Source: Bettongia penicillata ogilbyi
Taxonomy: Eukaryota > Chordata > Mammalia > Diprotodontia > Potoroidae
Length of the DNA: 64,000 nucleotides
Direction: 5' to 3'
NCBI GenBank assembly: GCA_023548195.1
Contig: JAJHZJ010000121.1
Location: forward strand, 6,476,058-6,540,057
The position numbers and the translations under genes are program-made. Of this stretch, positions 10,141 to 20,040 are shown piece by piece. A model generated the notes under the pieces. It had not been told where the DNA came from. It saw only the letters and a list, made by a program, of their open reading frames with translations, and did no database searches. The stretch's first letter is position 1; every line of letters begins with the position of its first letter.

Positions 10141-10930
10141 AGGCAGTTTAGTACTTGGGTAAACATTGCCACACATCATTTACCCTTGAAACCATTAATA
10201 TTTTTTTTACTGTAGCTCAGTACAATAACTGATGTTAATAATGACGATTTTCATTAAGAAAAGGCTAAATTATGTGTGTTGTACTCCATTTCAGAAGCAT
10301 AGAAGCCATTTAAGAAAGATTTCCTTGAAATATTTTACATTTTTAAAAAGTTTTGATGCTTAAAAGGGTAAATTAATTTATCTTTAAATTCCATTAATGT
10401 GAAATACTTTAGGTAAATCAAGTAATGTATTCTCTGGTTGGCCCCACGTTACAATAGAGCAATTTCAAGTTCTCAAAGGATTAGACAACACTCATAACTT
10501 GATGAGTACAAGCTAATCTTTCGATAATTCAAAAGGCTTTTGGGAACCTTGTGGTTCTCTGGTTCATCATTATGAACACACATCAAGAAAATGCTGTTAA
10601 AAGAAATGTCTGATTGAAAGAATGCTGGAAAACAGCCAGTTTACTGTTTTCTAACTGGGTTTCGTTGTTCTCTTTATTGTGATGATCACAAGGGAAAGTA
10701 CCTTGGTTTTTTGTGCTCTTTCAAAATGTGGTGACATTTCAGTTGGTCTTTAGTGGCTCAGTCAGTGCCTTTTTTCTAAGCTTTGATTAGGCTAAGCAAA
10801 CAGGTATGCTTACATACGCAGAGCTGATTTCCACACAAGATCCTTACTATGTATGCTAAATGTATAAAAATTGTGTGAATACGCTTCAGATTCTGTAATC
10901 AATAAAGATTCACAGTTTTACAGGCTGATT
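10141..10930. other. repeat-free block, candidate conserved noncoding element
   Basis: About 790 bp without recognisable transposon sequence. Bendy AT-rich stretches alternate with mixed-composition ones and TAAT-containing motifs (accattaatattt, ccattaatgtgaaat, gtaaattaatttatc). The texture resembles developmental enhancers in gene deserts. This is inference only. Confidence 0.22.
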
Positions 10931-11137
10931 AGACATTATATTTTAAAAGAAACTTATCATTAGCATACCAGTTTTTTAAATTCTTAAAAAAAACAAAGAG
11001 TTGTTGCATTACAGTGAAGAAAATATTCCAAGAACCAAAGAAAGGCCTCTGGCATATTTGGATAGATCCTCCATGAAGGTTAATAGAAAGGAAGAGGCAT
11101 GAATCACAAAATATGAATGACACTGGAAGGGTTACAA

Positions 11138-12105
11138 TCTGCTGGCTTATAATCTGGGTGTCTTCTTCATTCCCTCTCAGCCCCCATGCTCAAACTTTTG
11201 CCAAATCCTGTCAGTTCTACCTTCACAATACTTCTCACATATAGCCTTTTCTGTTTTTTGACAGTACCACTTCCCTGGTACAATACCCCCATTACCTCAT
11301 ATCTGGACTGTTTTAAGAGTCCACAGACTGGCTTCCCTGTCTCATCTCTCTCAACCCCAGTCCATCCTCCATTCAACCATCACCATGATCTTCCTAAAAC
11401 ATACATCTGACCATATCATCCTTCAATTCAATAAACTTCACTGGCTCCTCATCATCTCCAGAAATAAATATAAAATTCTCTCTTTGGCTTTGAAAGTAAC
11501 CTGACCCTTTCCCATATTAAAAAAAAGGCCAAGGTCTTCCACTGCATCTGGGCCCGTTGCCAATCGTCCTGATGTATATCCTGCCACTGGACTCCAATGA
11601 CTGGAGGAGAGAGTGTGGCTAATGACTTCGTACAGCCCTGCCTCACTTAAATTCAATCCACTTGCAACTCAAGACATCACCGTGCAAATGTCATTGTTCT
11701 TCTTAAAGAACGAAGAGCGATCAATAATAAGTCTCCTTACATCTTATTTCCCTCCAAGAGCTACTCCTCTCACAAGACGCTGGGCATTTTCTGAGGCAGA
11801 ACCTCCAGCTTGGCTTGCTCTCCTTCCTCATCTCTGCCTACTGACTTCCCTGGGTTCCTTCAGACTTCAGCTAAAATCCTATCTTCTGTAAGAAGCCTTT
11901 CCTAATCCCCCTCTGTACTAGTGCTTTCTCTGAGATTATCTCCAGTTTATTTCACACTTTTCTTGTTTGCATATAGTGTTTGAATGTTGCCTCACCCATT
12001 AGACTGTTCGCTCTCAGAGCAGGACTAGTTTTTGTCTTTCTTTGCATCTCTCATGCCTAGAACATAATAAGAACTTAATAAATGCTTGTTGACTTGATTT
12101 TACTC
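11138..12105 (+). mobile_element. L2 LINE 3' end (RT C-terminal part and 3'UTR)
   Basis: A frame at about 11151 reads Asn-Leu-Gly-Val, a phrase seen in the C-terminal part of L2 reverse transcriptases. Downstream phrases (tccatcctccattcaacc, atcttcctaaaacatac, cactggctcctcatc) and the end (cttaataaatgcttgttgac) match L2. It is interrupted at 11514-11730 by a SINE. The coding part has many stops. L2 is an ancient non-LTR retrotransposon that also provides tails for MIR-type SINEs. Confidence 0.8.
11514..11730 (+). repeat. composite SINE (3' body) inserted in L2
   Basis: Contains cgtcctgatgtatatcctgc, ccactggactccaatgac, agccctgcctcacttaa and an end with agaacgaagagcgatc. It is the same body as in 12483-12801 (antisense) and 23558-23738 (sense). 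The L2 resumes directly after it at gtctccttacatc, so it is a nested, younger insertion. The tRNA-like head is missing. Confidence 0.7.
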
Positions 12106-12147
12106 GATTTTCACCAATAGGAGGAATGTCTCCAGGAAAAAACTGAG

Positions 12148-12340
12148 CTTCTACATAGCACCTTAATATTGACAAAGAGCTTTACATCGGTGATCTCATC
12201 TGATTCTCCCAGCACCCTATAGGTGCTATTATTATGCACATTTCGCAGATGAATAAATTAAAGGACTTACCTAGGGTCACACAACGAATAAAGTTCTTCA
12301 TAAAGACCCAACACTATATTCACTGTGATATCTAGCTTCA
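12148..12340 (-). repeat. MIR SINE
   Basis: Antisense MIR with ctacatagcaccttaatat, ataggtgctattattatgc and cctagggtcacacaacg. Confidence 0.7.
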
Positions 12341-12482
12341 TCGATCATAGATCCATTGATGTGACATAAAAATGTTTAAGACCAGCGCTCGGCCACAGAT
12401 ATAAACTTTAAAATCATAATATACCATGGATATAATTAATAATGTTGGTTTGGGGAACAGAATTAATGTTTACAATACAGGT

Positions 12483-12801
12483 GCATCTGTGTGTTCATCC
12501 TTTGTTGCCAAAGAAGACCATGCCATCAGAGAAATGATGACATGACTTACACTTGACTTTCTTTTGAGGGAGGGAGGGCTGTGCAGGTCACCAGCCTCAT
12601 TTCTCCTCCAGAACCATCTTAATCCAGTGACCTGATATTCCTTAGGGTGAATGGAGATGGTCCAGGATGAGGCAATTGGGGTTAAATGACTTGCCCAAGG
12701 TCACACGACTAGTGAATGTCAAGTGTCTGAGGTGAGATTTGAACTCAGGTCTTCCTGACTCCTTGCACTTGTGCTCTATACACTGCACCACCTAACTGCT
12801 C
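12483..12801 (-). repeat. full-length composite SINE with 11-bp TSD
   Basis: A 319-bp unit flanked by a perfect 11-bp direct repeat (acaatacaggt at 12472-12482 and 12802-12812). Read on the minus strand it has a tRNA-like head (gcagttaggtggtgcagtg), a B-box, a CORE, a body (accatctccattcaccc, ggaggagaaatgaggctgg) and an end resembling RTE 3' tails (ggcaacaaaggatgaacac). The duplication shows that head and body moved together as one retroposon. Confidence 0.85.
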
Positions 12802-12894
12802 ACAATACAGGTAAATCATATCAAAGAAGACTTCTACTGTATGTTATTTTGTTTCTGGGGCTTGATTTGACATGTGATGCAGCCAAATATTATG

Positions 12895-13195
12895 CAGATA
12901 GAGATACACATATGTGTATTTATGTTCATGTATGTATAAATACATGCATGTGTATATGCACATGTATAGGCATATATAAATATATCTGCATGTGTTTTGC
13001 CTATATGCATGTAATTTGTTATTATTTGTTAAATAATATATAAATATATGTGTTGTGTATATATGTATATATAACATACTTGTTATATAAACATATAACA
13101 TATGCTATACATGTTTTACATATATGCAAAATTTATGTATAATGCATATGTATGTATATTTGTGTGTGTACATATATACACATAATCTGTTACAT
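12895..13195. repeat. TA/TG/CA microsatellite, long and imperfect
   Basis: About 300 bp of tatata, tgtgta, catgta and related hexamers. The open frames across it on both strands are low-complexity artefacts. Confidence 0.85.
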
Positions 13196-13284
13196 AAATA
13201 GCATTACCCAAAATAATTATTAGTTTGAAAATGCATATATGATACTTGCAAATTTGTTACTTTTCATGGCATATAAAATAGAGA

Positions 13285-13475
13285 TGCCATGTGGTATTGT
13301 GCAGAGAACCCTGGACCGGAAAGAGTTCCAGGTTTGAAATACAGTCTAGACACTCTCTAGTGGCACTGGTCAAGTTATTTCAACTCTTTGGACCTCCATT
13401 TCCTCATAGCTAAAATAACTACATTGGCCAAAATTATCTCCAAGATCCCTTCCAACTTTAGCATTCTGTGAAATA
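13285..13475 (+). repeat. MIR SINE
   Basis: Head (catgtggtattgtgcagag), B-box (gttccaggtttgaaat), CORE (ccatttcctcatagctaaaa) and the tail phrase ccaagatcccttccaac. Confidence 0.7.
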
Positions 13476-14429
13476 AATTCTGTCTCTTGGGAAATTCATT
13501 TTGCCAGCACTGTGACAACAGTTTATGTGACTTTTGTCAATATGCTCCACTGGAAATAATAGTCCAGATAAAACTGTTTTCTTCTGAAAAAATAGAAAAG
13601 AAATTCAAGGAGAGACCTTCCAATAAAAAATCCACCACAGTATGAAGTCTAGGGTCAAATACTAAAATATTATAAAAGATGATTTGGTGATATCTTAAAC
13701 ATAAACATATGTATGCTTGTATATTCCTTTAATAGTATATGTAATATATCTTTAAGTATAAATTTTATTTTAAATTTTAATTAAATGTTAAACATAAGTT
13801 TGTATAATATACATGTATTATTTATATTAATGTATTTCATATATAATGACATAGGATATTACTTTAATGGTAAAATATTAATTTAGATCTGGTCAGATGA
13901 TAGCTAGTATGTCTTGATTAAATCCCCCACTTTATTACCACTTTAAAAACCTTAAAAGAAAGGTTTAAGCCAAAACTTTGCTTCCAGGGGCTCTGCAACA
14001 TAGACTGAACTAGGAATGAATAAATCTGCTCTAGCAGATCCAGATGATAACATTCAGTCTTAGCCCTGTTTCCGAACTGGCCCAGGTACGATTACATGGG
14101 GTTTAAGATGACCAAAGAAAGAGAACATTTCCAAAATGGTTTATCAGGCATGTCACATTTCCTTCCAGGATTCACTGAAATGAAAAATCAGTGGGACAGG
14201 GAGATGTCTTCTAGGAAATGCTTCAGTACTGCTTTACCAAATCCCCCCTACAGGATGTCCCTCAAAAGTCACAGGGAATTATGCTATCTATCCCCATGAA
14301 ATCCTAGAGCAGTCAACCTGGTGGCTTAATACTTCAACTCATTTATTAGCGTTAAGCTATAATTGTCTGAGATATTCCTTGACACCAACAGTCAAGCCTC
14401 AGCATGGTATTAAGGTCGTCAAGAAAATA
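13476..14429. other. unassigned AT-rich stretch
   Basis: AT-rich, with TA-rich sequence around 13690-13870. A 67-codon frame at 14096 has no domain. No repeat family or RNA gene recognised. Confidence 0.4.
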
Positions 14430-14492
14430 CAAGGTGTTCCAAAAGGTCTTAGTACAATTTCAAGCTACAGCAGCTTGAGATTGGACATCCTC
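14430..14492. mobile_element. mariner-type MITE, second copy
   Basis: Starts after a TA (14428-14429) with caaggtgttccaaaagg and cttagtacaatt. The hairpin centre is agctacagcagct, and the shortened right arm (ttggacatcctc) ends at another TA. It is related to the element at 1074-1142. The right arm has lost about a dozen bases. Confidence 0.6.
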
Positions 14493-14944
14493 TTATCCTA
14501 TCTGCCAGAGTCATGAAGTTAATACATAATATAAAAACACATCCATTACCAATGGAAAAGAGCTATCAGACCTGTCCATCACTCTGCCAACGTAGAATTT
14601 ATTCCTGTGGTATTTAGGATTCCCAAGAGGGCTATGTCTTTAATGGCTAGTGGTGAGTAATGGGCATTTATGAAGACAGAATACTGAAATGACTATTGAT
14701 CAGAACTCTTGAGATGCCCACAATTTTAGAAACTATTGTTCAGTATGTTGACTAAGAGCATATGAATTCAGCTGTTCATTTTCATAAACAATGGTTAAAG
14801 ATATTCTATGAGCAGTTACTCCAAAATTGCCCTTTCCCTTCCTCCCTCGTTTCCTGGTCTTTTCTCCATAGATATCACTTTCTGTTTATGTGAGGTTTTG
14901 TTGTTGTTTTTTTAAAACATCCTATTCTACTTTGTAGGCAGGTT
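14493..14944. other. unassigned intergenic stretch
   Basis: No repeat or gene recognised. Confidence 0.35.
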
Positions 14945-15170
14945 TTGGGTAGCATGGTAAAACATAAGTTATACAGAACCTGGAGTGAAAAATCTGAATT
15001 TTCACTCAAGCATTTAATAGTTGTGTAACAATGGGCAAGTCGTTTTAAAATCTTGAAGCCTTAGCTTCCTTAGCAATCAAATACTTACATTACTTCCTTT
15101 ATAGGGCTGTGGAAAAGAGCAAAATTTTGTCAATTTTAAAGCACTCTGCAAGTACAATTCATTATTACCA
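14945..15170 (+). repeat. MIR SINE
   Basis: Head (gggtagcatggtaaaacat), CORE (gttgtgtaacaatgggcaag) and MIR tail (tatagggctgtggaaaag, aaagcactctgcaag). An L2/MIR-type end (aggctcaataaatatttgac) follows at about 15257-15277. Confidence 0.65.
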
Positions 15171-15285
15171 CTCATCTAATTTTCACCAGAAGTGGCTTGA
15201 AAGCCACTTAGGATCAGAAATCACGACTTAGTCTTCTTTACCTTATACATAATGAAGGCTCAATAAATATTTGACAAAACAATCA

Positions 15286-16938
15286 ATGAATTAAAGAAAT
15301 ATTCATTCCCTGAACTTATTTGGAATCTAAAAGTATTGATGCATGTAGTATTTATTATGCTACTCTATAATATGTGCAGAGTTATCCTCAATATTTTAAA
15401 AACACGGATTATAAAATGTATTTGAATTATAGAAACCTCAGAAGGAGAGAAAGACCTGAGTATACTTTCTGAATGATGCTTCCCATTTCAATTTACCTGG
15501 GGTGGGAAGGGATGAGTAGATGGACAGAATCTCTGAGTGTACAAAGCAAAGATGGAGAATGCAAACTGAATTCCTCTTGGGAACACTTTTGTTTTTTTCA
15601 TGAAGTAACTGATACCAGCATTGCCTAAATTGGCAAACAGCAAAATTCAGGCCCCAAGTTTTCTGGTATATGATGTCAATGTAGTTTTTATTGACTGAGA
15701 TTCACTTTCTCCCTTTGCACAAGTGAACTGTCTCAGTCTAAATAAAGAATTGCTGTAGTGTCAATGTATAAATTATTGCTAATACCACGTCAGCATTCAG
15801 CACTTCCCAGGGCACAGAGAAACACAGACAAAAGTTGTCAAATGTCAGCTCGAGCCCCATTAAGCTGTATTAGTCACCAATCCTCAAAGAATACCTGGAA
15901 TTCTGGGCCTTTTTTGGAGAACCTCCTTTATTAGGAAGCAAAAGCCACATCCTCTACAGTCATAAAGGATTTATAAGATTGTCTTCAAAATTCGGCTCCT
16001 TCTTCTTATAATTCCTTTCTCCCTTTCTTTACTAAGAAAAAACTAAGCCAACAAGTAGCTCTCTTCATAATTTCCAGCTGTTCATATAAAAAAGAAAAGG
16101 CCAGTAATCACCTCCATTCAGATCCCACTGATGCAGCGTCAATAAAGATAAAAAAAAAAAACCTTGTCTCCGAGTCATGCTGAAATCAGATAATACATAT
16201 ACAGTAGACTGAACTTATGGAGAAGCTTGTTTTATCAGCTTTTGGCAAGTTTAACCCATGCAGAAACTTCATTGAAACAACTGGAATACTCTTTTATAAT
16301 TACTACTCACAAGATCCTGCTGAAATACAGTTCAGAGCTATGGTAACTTTTTGGTCCTCCCACATCGTGATAGAGTCAGTAATTTATATCAACATTCTTA
16401 ATTCATTGCCTGGAAGCAAATTGATATAGACTGCATTAACTACTCTTCTATTATTTATTAGAATAAAACAAAAATGAATGAAATTAACCTCAGGTACTGG
16501 TGGTAGTATAATGTTTTACCTATGACAGATTCCAATTCAGGTTCCGAAATTAATTTTCTACTTTGTCATCTGGCAAATGTTGTCAGTGCTGTGAGGTAAG
16601 CATGTTTTAGTAGAAGTTGGTGACTATGTGACCAAGGTCTAGAATTATTTCCTTAGGGGATCCTGAGTAGTAGGTCAGGAAAGTCCTTATAGGATATCAG
16701 ATCATTATTTTGTTTGTGGTTGGGTTGGTTTTTATGGAGGAGTATGGTGGTAATACTTTGGAAATAGACTATTGACTGACATGACTAAGGATAATATTTG
16801 GGAACATAACAAAGATCTTCTAATTAGCTTTTTAAATATTTGCCCAAGTACAAATGACTGTAGCATCTAAATGAAAATGGGAACTTTTCATTCTAGCATT
16901 ATCATCACAGAAAAAGCAACATTCAAGAGAGAGTCACT
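15286..16938. other. long repeat-poor intergenic block
   Basis: About 1.65 kb without recognisable transposons. A mixed-composition segment with some CpGs (caaaattcggctcc, gatgcagcgtcaata, ctccgagtcatgc) lies at about 15780-16200 and may be conserved noncoding DNA. The 70-codon frame at 16217 has no domain. Function unknown. Confidence 0.25.
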
Positions 16939-17612
16939 GAGGTGGAGCCAAAATGATGAGTAAAAGGCAGGAACTTGCCTGAGCTCTCCCAAACTCCCCT
17001 CTAAACCATTTGAAATAACAACTTAATACAGTGACAGAACCTACAAAAGGATGAGGTGAAACAATTTTCCAGCACAAGACAATTTAAAAGGTCAGCAGGA
17101 AAAGTCCATCACACTGTGCATTCCAGTGCAGGCTGTACCAAGGTAGACTGCATGCATTCCAGCGAAGAGTAGCAGGCTTTGGGAATGACTGATTCTGCTG
17201 CTATCGTGGCAGCTTCTGGACATCTTAGCCGACAGATAGTCAGGGGGGCAGACAACTGATCAGAAGATTACAGAGGTCTCTTTCTGGGCACTGGGAGAAG
17301 GAACACTAGCATACCTGAGCTTGAAGCTGCAGGGAAGTGAGGACCCTGGTCAGAGTTTCATGCTGGAGAAGAGTGCTTTTGGTCACTCACAGGACAGGAG
17401 AATAATAAACACACCTCTTCTTAAATCATATCACTTTAGAAGAACTGAAAACTTGCATACCCCCAGAACTAGTTCTAAAAACGGTGGCACAAAAAACCTG
17501 AAGCTTGGAACAATGCCCCCCTCTCCTCTGGGAGTAGAGCCCAACATTAACATGAAGTTTAAAGTAAAGAAATAGGCTGGGAAAGTGAACAAACGATAAC
17601 AACGAAAAGATC

Positions 17613-18304
17613 TTGATCACAGAAAGTTACTATGGTGACAAAGAAAATCAAAATACAAATTCAAAAGATAATAAAGTAAAAACTGCTATATCCAAATCCT
17701 CAAAAAAATATAAATTGGTCTCAAGCCCTGGAAGACCTCAACAAAGATTTTTAAAATACAATAAAAGAGAGGAAAAGTTGGGAAAAGAAATCAAAGTGAT
17801 ACATGAAAATCATGAAGGAAAGAGTCAACGGTGTGGTAAAGGAGGTACAAAATATATAGAAGAAAATAACACCTTAAAGAACAGAATAGGCTACATGGTA
17901 AAAGAAACACAAAAATCCACTGAAGAGAATAATTCCTTAAATACAGATTTGACAACATGGAAAAAGACACACAAAAATTCACTGAAGAAAAGAACTCCTT
18001 AAAAAGTAAAATTAGCTGAACAGAAAAGGAAGTACAAAAGACCATCAAAGAAAATAATTCCCTAAAAATAAGAACTGAGCAAATGGAAGCTAATGACTTC
18101 AGAAGATATCAAGAAACAATAAAACAAAATCAAAAGAATGAAAAAATAGAAGAAAATGTGGACTATGTTATTGGAAAAATAACTGACCTGAAAGAAAGAT
18201 CCAGGAGAGATAGTCTAAGAATTATTGGACTACCTGAAAACCATGATCAAAAAAAAGAGCCTAGACATCTTCTTTCAAGAAATTATCTAGAAAAACTGCA
18301 ATGA
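17613..18304 (+). pseudogene. L1-type ORF1 (ORF1p) pseudogene, frameshifted
   Basis: ORF1p is the RNA-binding, trimeric coiled-coil chaperone of L1. Here a 129-codon frame (17613-18002) covers the N-terminal part and the start of the coiled coil. A second frame (18083-18304) carries the conserved RNA-recognition phrase RSRRDSLRIIGLPE. A one-base deletion in the second coiled-coil repeat (the 62-bp unit at 17922-17983) shifts the frame. An in-frame TGA at 18017-18019 then breaks the downstream frame. Related C-terminal-domain sequence continues to about 18700 with further stops. Confidence 0.8.
17859..18098 (+). repeat. 63-bp tandem coiled-coil repeat in ORF1 (4 units)
   Basis: Units start at 17859, 17922, 17984 and 18047. 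Each begins with a gaagaaaat-like phrase encoding Glu-Glu-Asn or a variant, and has a period of 63 bp (21 residues, three heptads). The second unit is 62 bp, and the fourth runs into non-repeated sequence. The related element at 54672 has three units. Confidence 0.75.
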
Positions 18305-18770
18305 TATCCTGGAACCAGAGGGTCAAATAGAAATGGAAAGAATTCACTGATCACCTGCTAGGAGAGATCCCCAAATGCAATTCTCAGGAATATTACAGCC
18401 AAATTCTAGAACTGCCAGGTCAAAGAGAAAATATTACAAGCAGCCAGAAAAAAAAAGATTCAAATATTAAGGAGCCACAGTCAGAATAACACAGGATTTA
18501 GCAGCTTCTACATTACAGGACAAGAGGGCTTGGAATATGATATTTCAGAGGGCAAAGGAGCAAGGATTACAACCAAGAAGGACCTACCCTATAATCCTTC
18601 AAAGGATAAAATAAATATTTAATTAAATAGAGGACTTTAAAGAATTTCTGATGAAAAGACCAGAGCTGAATAGAAAATCTGACTTTTAAATCCAAGACTC
18701 AAAAGAAGTATAAAGAGGTAAACATGAAAGAGAAACCAAAGGGATTCAATAAGCTTAAATGGTTTACCTT

Positions 18771-19506
18771 ATTTTTTTAATTCATATTAAACTGAAATAC
18801 ACAATAAGAAAAAGAAACATATCATAAACTTAAATACAAAACGAGAAAAAAAAGTATTGCTATGTGTGTAGCAGAATGTAAAAGAGAATTCAAAATACAA
18901 AGCAAGAAATTTCCATTTCAAAAAAGCCTATATAATAAATTTATACATTGAATTCAGAACTGTCCATCTTTTCTTTGCTTCCTTATGTTTTCTGTATTGT
19001 GCACTTTCTTTTTTTACTTTGTTTCTTTTTTCCTCCTTCCTCCTCCCCTCCCCCAAGAATGGTACAATTAAACATAGATAGATGTCTGTGTGCATGCATA
19101 TACATGTATATACCTGTACATGTATATATATATGCACATATATACAGATATACATACATATACACATATATACATACACTTATATACATATATTTAGATA
19201 GCTATAATCATCCTCATATATAGACATATAAATTCATATGCATCTATGTAACACCGTATTATACTTGTCTGTTCTCTGTTTCTTCGAGGGTGGATGACAA
19301 CTTCCTTCATAAGTTCAAATCTTTCCATGTTTTTCTAATTCCACCAACTCACCATTTCCTATACCACAGAACCATTCCAACCTTATACTTCCTAGCTATT
19401 TGAAATAGTCTAAAACAAAACTGACTAATATGACTGACATATACTATAGTTTCCCTATTTTTCTCTTTTGAGTAACTATTTTAGCTTTAACTTTGTCTAA
19501 GATCAT
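18771..19506 (-). mobile_element. antisense LINE insertion inside half-L1, with TSD
   Basis: The 736-bp insert begins with a poly(T)-rich stretch (antisense poly(A) tail) and is flanked by the perfect 9-bp repeat gtttacctt (18762-18770 and 19507-19515). The second half-L1 has the uninterrupted site at about 55531-55560. The antisense strand resembles a 5'-truncated L1-type 3' end: a diverged ORF2 end, a TA/TG tract at 19080-19200 and an A-rich 3'UTR. The fragment at 50620 appears to belong to the same family. Confidence 0.75.
19080..19205. repeat. TA/CA microsatellite in LINE 3'UTR
   Basis: Alternating tatata and cacata tract within the antisense LINE. It produces spurious Tyr/Ile-rich frames on both strands. 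Confidence 0.8.
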
Positions 19507-20040
19507 GTTTACCTTTCTATATGAGATGATACTTGTAAATCCTAAGAACTTTATCATTATTGATCATTATTGGGATAGTTAGAGATAGTACACATAGACA
19601 GGGGATTCAGGAATGAGTTGAATTTGATGAGATATCTAAAAAAAAATAAAATTAAGAGGTGAGAAAGAGGGATGCACTGAGAAAAGAGGAAAGAGAGATT
19701 TAGAACGGGGTAAATCATCTCACATAAAAGAAGTGTGGAAGAACTTTTACAATGGAAGAAAGATGAGGGAGACAGGGCAGGAGCACTTGAACCTTACTCT
19801 CATCAGAAGTGGCTCAAAGAGTGAATAACATGTACAGTCAGTTGAGTATCAAAATCTATCTTATTCCACAAAAAAGTAGGAGGTGAAGGAGACAAGAGAT
19901 GGGTGGTGGGGCTGATAGAAAGGAGGGCAGATTGGGGAGAAATGGTAGTCAAAAGTAAAAAAACTTCTGAGGGTGGACAAAGTGAAAGAAGAGAATAGGA
20001 TAAAAATAGGGAAAGTAGTATGGAGGGAAATACACAGCAA

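Larger units (their letters stand above)
16939..20040 (+). mobile_element. half-L1 (HAL1-like) element 1, interrupted
   Basis: The order is a 5'UTR beginning ggtggagccaaaatgatg, an ORF1 relic (about 17610-18700), then a purine-rich spacer or 3' region with no ORF2 start. The same spacer follows ORF1 in the element at 53596. An antisense retroposon interrupts the spacer at 18771-19506. At about 20040 the spacer joins an L1 ORF2 C-terminal and 3'UTR segment. That segment is either a separate insertion or the 3' end of this element after an internal deletion. It is dead: frameshift and stops in ORF1, and no reverse transcriptase. Confidence 0.7.

Noticed and set aside
12771..13101. Overlapping Tyr/Ile/Cys-rich frames on both strands
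   Set aside because: Produced by a TA/TG/CA microsatellite. Both strands are equally open, which argues against coding.
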